In this document: positions 59,881-64,000 of the stretch, one piece after another
How positions within the stretch are numbered: position 1 is the stretch's first letter
Layout of the letters: every line of letters begins with the position of its first letter
NCBI GenBank assembly: GCA_041392205.1
Contig: JAWKMO010000007.1
Span: 1-64,000, forward strand
Reading direction: 5' to 3'
DNA length: 64,000 nucleotides
DNA from: Halomarinibacterium sp041392205
GTDB lineage: Bacteria; Bacteroidota; Bacteroidia; Flavobacteriales; Flavobacteriaceae
Made by a program: the position numbers and the translations under genes
Notes under the pieces: generated by a model
What the model saw: the letters and a program-made list of their open reading frames with translations, nothing else
Told to the model about the DNA's origin: nothing
The model's database searches: none

Positions 59881-60858
59881 ATGAAAATCGTCTCCCAAAT
59901 AAAGGCCCCAATAGAACAAGAGATGGAACTTTTTGAAAAAAAGTTCTCTCAATCCATGTCTACCAAGGTTGCATTACTGAATAGAATAACACATTATGTG
60001 GTTAATCGAAAAGGAAAGCAAATGCGTCCTATGTTTGTCTTTCTTATTGCTAAAATGTGTAACCATGGCAAGGTAAATGAACGAACCTATCGAGGGGCTT
60101 CCGTAATTGAGCTTATCCATACCGCAACATTAGTACACGACGATGTTGTAGACGATAGTAACCGTCGTAGAGGTTTTTTTTCTATTAATGCGCTTTGGAA
60201 AAACAAAATTGCAGTTTTAGTTGGGGATTATTTGCTTTCCAAAGGATTGTTACTTTCTATCGATAATGACGATTTCGATTTATTAAAAATTATTTCGGTA
60301 GCCGTTCGTGAGATGAGTGAAGGCGAACTGCTTCAAATTGAAAAGGCACGCAAACTTGATATTACCGAAGCAGTGTATTTTGATATCATCCGTCAAAAAA
60401 CCGCAACACTCATTGCCGCCTGCTGCGCGATGGGTGCTCAATCTGTAAATGCAGCCCCCGAAACCGTAGAAAACCTTCGTAAATTTGGAGAATTAATTGG
60501 TATTGCCTTTCAAATAAAAGATGATTTGTTTGATTATGGAGAAACAGCCATTGGAAAACCAACGGGAATCGATATTAAGGAAAAGAAAATGACACTCCCT
60601 TTAATTTTTGCCATTAACCACGCTTCAGAAAAACAAAAAAGTTGGCTTATTAATTCAGTAAAAAACCATAATAACGATAAACAACGAGTAAAAGAAGTGA
60701 TTGCCTTTGTAAAAGAAATAGGGGGGTTGGAGTATGCCATAGAGAAAATGAAAGAACACCAGCTAGAAGCACTTCAACGCTTACAAGAATTTCCAAAAAC
60801 AGCATTTAAAGAGTCGCTGGAACTTATGGTTAATTATGTAATTGATAGAAAAAAATAA
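59881..60858 (+). CDS. Polyprenyl diphosphate synthase
   Basis: A 325-residue trans-isoprenyl synthase with GKQMRPMFVFL, the first Asp-rich motif DDVVDDSNRRRG and the second motif KDDLFDY. The chain length is likely C35-C45 for menaquinone or undecaprenyl-related carriers, but it cannot be read from sequence. It follows rlmN by 32 bp. Confidence 0.93.
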   Translation: MKIVSQIKAPIEQEMELFEKKFSQSMSTKVALLNRITHYVVNRKGKQMRPMFVFLIAKMCNHGKVNERTYRGASVIELIHTATLVHDDVVDDSNRRRGFFSINALWKNKIAVLVGDYLLSKGLLLSIDNDDFDLLKIISVAVREMSEGELLQIEKARKLDITEAVYFDIIRQKTATLIAACCAMGAQSVNAAPETVENLRKFGELIGIAFQIKDDLFDYGETAIGKPTGIDIKEKKMTLPLIFAINHASEKQKSWLINSVKNHNNDKQRVKEVIAFVKEIGGLEYAIEKMKEHQLEALQRLQEFPKTAFKESLELMVNYVIDRKK

Positions 60859-60932
60859 TTTTTTTATTTAGCAGACAACCTTTTCTTTCAACATTGCGTC
60901 TTTAATAATAGAAGCGTGTTTTAAAATATGGT

Positions 60933-61499
60933 ATGCGAATCGTATCTCTACATAAAAATTACAAAAATGTTATTGCAAGAGCCAAAGAAGGTCAACGCAA
61001 AGCGCAGCAAGAATTGTATGAGCTTTTTGCGCCTAAAATGCTGAGTGTTTGCAGACAGTATATTAAGCGAGAGGATATTGCCGAAGAAGTAATGCTAAAC
61101 GGATTTTTAAAAGTTTTTACCTATTTAAGTTCGTACAAGTTTGAAGGAAGTTTTGAAGGCTGGATTCGCCGCATTATGGTAAACGAATCTATCTCTCAAT
61201 TGCGGAAAGATAAAAAGCTCTTTTTTGAAGAAGAAAAAGCAATTGAAAAAAACCAAGATCTTGTCGCTTATATTGAAACAGCATTAGAAGTAAATGAAAT
61301 TCAGAAAATAATTGATGCCTTACCCGATGGCTACAAAACCGTTTTTGTATTGTATGCAGTAGAAGGCTACAAACACAGTGAAATTGCAGAATTGCTAGAG
61401 ATTTCAGAAAACACTTCCAAAACACAGCTATTCAAAGCACGTAAAATGCTTCAGCAAAAAGTGAATCAACAAAATAAAATAGGTTATGGAACCCATTAA
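60933..61499 (+). CDS. ECF-type RNA polymerase sigma factor
   Basis: A 188-residue protein with region 2 (ELYELFAPKMLSVCRQYI, then EGSFEGWIRRIMVNESI) and region 4 (YKTVFVLYAVEGYKHSEIAELLEISENT, a helix-turn-helix). It overlaps the next gene, which encodes a membrane protein with a single helix, by 14 bp. That layout suggests a sigma factor and a membrane-bound control protein. Targets are unknown. Confidence 0.92.
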   Translation: MRIVSLHKNYKNVIARAKEGQRKAQQELYELFAPKMLSVCRQYIKREDIAEEVMLNGFLKVFTYLSSYKFEGSFEGWIRRIMVNESISQLRKDKKLFFEEEKAIEKNQDLVAYIETALEVNEIQKIIDALPDGYKTVFVLYAVEGYKHSEIAELLEISENTSKTQLFKARKMLQQKVNQQNKIGYGTH

Positions 61500-62265
61500 A
61501 TTTGAAGAAAATATTAGAGAAAAGTTGCAGGAACGGGAGCTTCAGCCTAGAAAAGAGGCTTGGGCAAAACTTTCGGCACAACTAGATGCTCAACAACCCA
61601 AAAAGACATCGAACACCCTTTTGTGGATGGCCGTTGCCGCCAGTTTTGTAGGAATATTTTTGGTAACTACCCTGTTTTTCAACAAAGAAAAACAACAAAC
61701 GCAATTAGTAGCAGAACCTTCTGTAGAAGTTTTGGAAGAGGACAAGCAAAATCAAAGTGAAATAGCTTCAGAAGAAAATGCCATAGAGGTTGAAAAAGAA
61801 GAGGTAATTCCAGAAACGGAAGACATCATTATTCCCAAAACAGAAGTGGCCAAGGTTTTAAAAACCGAAAAAAACAAAGCTGTTCAAAAATTTGAAACGC
61901 CAAAAGAAGCAAAAGAAACACTTGCTGTAAATGAAGTGCAAAAACAAACAACCCTTGAAAAAGAAAAAACCAACCAAGAACAATTTATTGATAGTAAAGT
62001 AGATGAAGTGGTCGTTGCCGTTCAAAAGATTCAAAAAGAAAATAATGCCGTAACCCCAGATGAAATCGATGCGCTTTTGGCCAAAGCACAACGGGACATT
62101 GCCAACAATAGAATCCTAAATGCAAACACTCAAAAAGTAGATGCTACAGCCCTGCTTATGGATGTAGAAACCGAACTGGAGCGTAGTTTTCGAGACCGTG
62201 TTTTTGATGTGTTGGGGGAAGGATTCAACAAAATACGATCTGCCGTAGCAGAGCGTAATAATTAA
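61486..62265 (+). CDS. Putative anti-sigma-like membrane protein
   Basis: A 259-residue protein with a cytoplasmic N-terminus of about 42 residues (FEENIREKLQERELQPRKEAWAKL). One helix follows at 46-64 (LLWMAVAASFVGIFLVTTLFF), then a long Glu/Lys-rich periplasmic region with a helical C-terminus (VDATALLMDVETELERSF). Overlap with the sigma factor gene and topology fit a transmembrane anti-sigma factor, but no zinc-type ASD motif is present. This is inference. Confidence 0.7.
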   Translation: MEPIKFEENIREKLQERELQPRKEAWAKLSAQLDAQQPKKTSNTLLWMAVAASFVGIFLVTTLFFNKEKQQTQLVAEPSVEVLEEDKQNQSEIASEENAIEVEKEEVIPETEDIIIPKTEVAKVLKTEKNKAVQKFETPKEAKETLAVNEVQKQTTLEKEKTNQEQFIDSKVDEVVVAVQKIQKENNAVTPDEIDALLAKAQRDIANNRILNANTQKVDATALLMDVETELERSFRDRVFDVLGEGFNKIRSAVAERNN

Positions 62266-62310
62266 ATTAGATCATCAATCACGCTTTAAAAAGCAAAAAT
62301 CACAAATCGT

Positions 62311-63360
62311 ATGAGACTTATTCACTTTTGTACCGCCATTGCGGTATGGTTACTGGCTTTTGGCCAAATTCACGCACAAGAAACCGTAATAGAAACCTTA
62401 GAAATTTCTAAAGAAGCCATTATTAATGAAGAAAAGGACTTGTTAAAAGCCGAAGTAGAAAGCATTAATAAACGTTTAGAAGCTTTTGAAATTACTGAAA
62501 CAGAAGCAACCCAATTAAAACAAGCTGCCGCAGAAAAACACGCATTAAATATTGAAAACCGAGTTGCCATTGTGGAAAATAAAATTGCATTAATCCAGCG
62601 AAACAAAACTGTAGAAGTAATAGACGATGAAGACCGTGCGGTGTTAAGTATTGGTTTTGGAGGCAAAGAAAAAGACGGGTTTATTTATCTAGGAAAAAAG
62701 TATAAAGAACGTAAGTACGATCTACGTACAACCAGCGATTTTGTTTTGGCATTTGGATTAAATAATGCCATAGGTGATGGGCAATCGCTTAACGATAGTG
62801 ACTTTAAAATAGGAGGAAGTCGTTTTGCCGAAATAGGATGGGCATGGAAAACCCGAGTTTTTAAAGAAAGTAATTGGCTTCGTATTAAATACGGAATTTC
62901 CTTTCAGTTTAATGGGTTAAAACCAACGGATAATAGACTCTTTGTCGATACTGGAGACATGACCGAATTGCAAACTTTTGAAGGAGATTTGAAAAAATCA
63001 AAATTCAGAATGGATTATCTAGTGATCCCAATTCACTTCGAATTTGGTCCCTCCAAAAAAATAGAAAAAGAAACTTATTTCCGATACCATACACATAATC
63101 AAATTAAAATTGGAATCGGGGGGTATGCAGGTTTAAATTTAGGAGCTAGGCAAAAATTAAAATTTGATGAAGACGGAGAAAGCATAAAGCAAAAACTAAA
63201 AGCCAATTACAATACCCAAAATGTAATTTATGGACTAAGTGGCTACTTGGGTTGGAGAGATATAGCACTGTATGCAAAATACGATCTTAATTCCATTTTT
63301 AAAAATAATGCACCAGAACTTCATAATATTTCACTAGGACTTCGTTTTGATATGGATTAG
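62311..63360 (+). CDS. Outer-membrane beta-barrel protein with coiled-coil N-terminus
   Basis: A 349-residue protein with a signal peptide (AIAVWLLAFGQIHAQ). A helical coiled coil spans about 25-110 (VIETLEISKEAIINEEKDLL, then ALNIENRVAIVENKIALIQ), and a barrel follows with alternating strands ending in LRFDMD. It stands 45 bp behind the anti-sigma-like gene, so the three-gene unit may report envelope state to the sigma factor. Confidence 0.75.
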   Translation: MRLIHFCTAIAVWLLAFGQIHAQETVIETLEISKEAIINEEKDLLKAEVESINKRLEAFEITETEATQLKQAAAEKHALNIENRVAIVENKIALIQRNKTVEVIDDEDRAVLSIGFGGKEKDGFIYLGKKYKERKYDLRTTSDFVLAFGLNNAIGDGQSLNDSDFKIGGSRFAEIGWAWKTRVFKESNWLRIKYGISFQFNGLKPTDNRLFVDTGDMTELQTFEGDLKKSKFRMDYLVIPIHFEFGPSKKIEKETYFRYHTHNQIKIGIGGYAGLNLGARQKLKFDEDGESIKQKLKANYNTQNVIYGLSGYLGWRDIALYAKYDLNSIFKNNAPELHNISLGLRFDMD

Positions 63361-63418
63361 TAGGATTTTTTTAGGGTAATTCTGAATAAGGCATTCAATT
63401 TTGGGTGTCTTTTTTATT

Positions 63419-63444
63419 GTCTCCTCGAGCGCAGTCGAGAGGTT
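63419..63444 (+). repeat. Dispersed hairpin repeat (copy E)
   Basis: Identical over 26 bp to copy C. It ends 9 bp before the TATATTTG of the dnaG promoter, covering the -33 region. Confidence 0.85.
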
Positions 63445-63453
63445 TTCATTTAG

Positions 63454-63461
63454 TATATTTG
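63454..63461 (+). promoter_or_regulatory. -7 element of the dnaG promoter
   Basis: TATATTTG, 18 bp before the TTG start; the -33 area is occupied by a hairpin repeat. Confidence 0.5.
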
Positions 63462-63479
63462 CTTTAAATTTATCTTCTT

Positions 63480-64000
63480 TTGATTTCAAAAGCCACCATA
63501 GACAAAGTGTTTGAAACTGCTCGTGTTGAGGAAGTGATAGGGGATTTTGTACAGTTAAAAAGAAGTGGTAGTAACTACAAGGGACTCAGCCCTTTTTCTG
63601 AAGAACGCACCCCTAGTTTTATGGTCTCACCCGTAAAACAAATTTGGAAAGATTTTTCGAGTGGAAAAGGAGGAAACGTGGTCGCTTTCTTAATGGAACA
63701 CGAACATTTTACGTATCCAGAAGCCATTAAATATCTCGCCAAAAAATACGGAATTGAAATAGAAGAAACCGAGCTATCTTCTGAAGCAAAAGAAGAAGCC
63801 AATGAACGGGAGAGTTTGTATCTAGTAAACGAATTTGCTCGAGATTATTTTTCAAAAACGCTTTTGGAATCTGAAGCAGGAAAAGCCATAGGATACAGTT
63901 ATTTTAAAGAACGAGGATTTACGGAAGCGTCAATTAAAAGGTTTCAACTGGGATATTCGCCCGATGAGTGGGATGCCTTTACTTCTGAAGCCTTAAAAAA
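63480..64000 (+). CDS. dnaG: DNA primase, N-terminal part (partial)
   Basis: The frame begins with TTG at 63480 and runs off the right edge (173 complete codons). It opens SKATIDKVFETARVEEVIGDF, and the primase N-terminal domain reads GLSPFSEERTPSFMVSPVK and DFSSGKGGNVVAFLMEHE. The zinc ligands of bacterial DnaG (CPFH and KCFGCG) are replaced by SPFS and KDFSSG, so the zinc ribbon cannot bind metal as in E. coli. The same is, to my recollection, common in Flavobacteriia. DnaG makes RNA primers for replication. Confidence 0.93.
   Translation, partial: MISKATIDKVFETARVEEVIGDFVQLKRSGSNYKGLSPFSEERTPSFMVSPVKQIWKDFSSGKGGNVVAFLMEHEHFTYPEAIKYLAKKYGIEIEETELSSEAKEEANERESLYLVNEFARDYFSKTLLESEAGKAIGYSYFKERGFTEASIKRFQLGYSPDEWDAFTSEALK

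Noticed and set aside
63575..63802. Minus-strand frame of 75 codons at the right end
   Set aside because: It is antisense to the clear DnaG coding sequence.

Overview
The window is AT-rich chromosomal DNA of a member of the Flavobacteriaceae (Bacteroidota). The signs are TAnnTTTG-type -7 promoter elements, genes without Shine-Dalgarno sequences, a gldA-type gliding ABC protein, a T9SS C-terminal sorting domain, paired DUF3857 proteins, a head-GIN DUF2807 lipoprotein, and a DnaG lacking the usual zinc ligands. No species can be named from the sequence.

Layout. 1-2.0 kb: end of an RND efflux permease, its TolC-like partner and a small CPXCG protein. 2.0-6.3 kb: an initiator tRNA-Met followed by an AT-rich accessory segment (mostly uncharacterised genes, a MerR-like regulator, a TIGR04255 protein, a DUF7689-like protein). 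It ends in a 13-bp copy of the tRNA 3' part, which suggests a decayed integrative element. 6.4-9.5 kb: small membrane protein, era and der. 9.5-12.9 kb: a minus-strand operon with an MbnP-like lipoprotein, a di-heme MbnH/MauG-like peroxidase, an outer-membrane protein and a small CNGKC protein, probably copper related. 13.3-19.3 kb: SRPBCC protein, MerR regulator, M23 peptidase, alaS, GSCFA protein.

19.3-31.3 kb is the most interesting part. It holds a lipoprotein, a secreted beta-propeller protein, two membrane proteins, two secreted MORN-repeat proteins, two paralogous TPR sensor kinases and one NarL/LuxR response regulator. Seven copies of a 7-2-7 palindrome (consensus TACGGCA-N2-TGCCGTA) lie in front of these units. 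At five of the seven the palindrome ends exactly 22 bp before a promoter -7-like octamer. I infer a self-controlled two-component envelope regulon.

31.4-42.9 kb: methionine/SAM metabolism. metK has a SAM-II-like leader, while two SAM-I riboswitches precede a PLP transsulfuration enzyme-homoserine dehydrogenase-OsmC-Rrf2 unit and a split metH (two proteins, with a threonine-dehydratase-like gene between them)-metF unit. A PAPS-reductase-like gene lies between the two units.

43-48 kb: PagL-like protein, DUF2807 lipoprotein, gldA, then prephenate dehydratase behind a complete phenylalanine attenuator (Phe-rich leader peptide, antiterminator, terminator) and a bifunctional DAHP synthase/chorismate mutase. 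48.7-55.8 kb: rsgA-dtd-two DUF3857 proteins-MazG-membrane protein-aroA, tightly packed. 55.9-64 kb: queA, a secreted lysyl-endopeptidase-like protease, rlmN, polyprenyl synthase, a sigma factor/membrane protein/outer-membrane barrel unit, and the start of dnaG.

A short hairpin-forming repeat (core TCGAGCGCAGTCGAGA) occurs at five places, twice inside coding genes.
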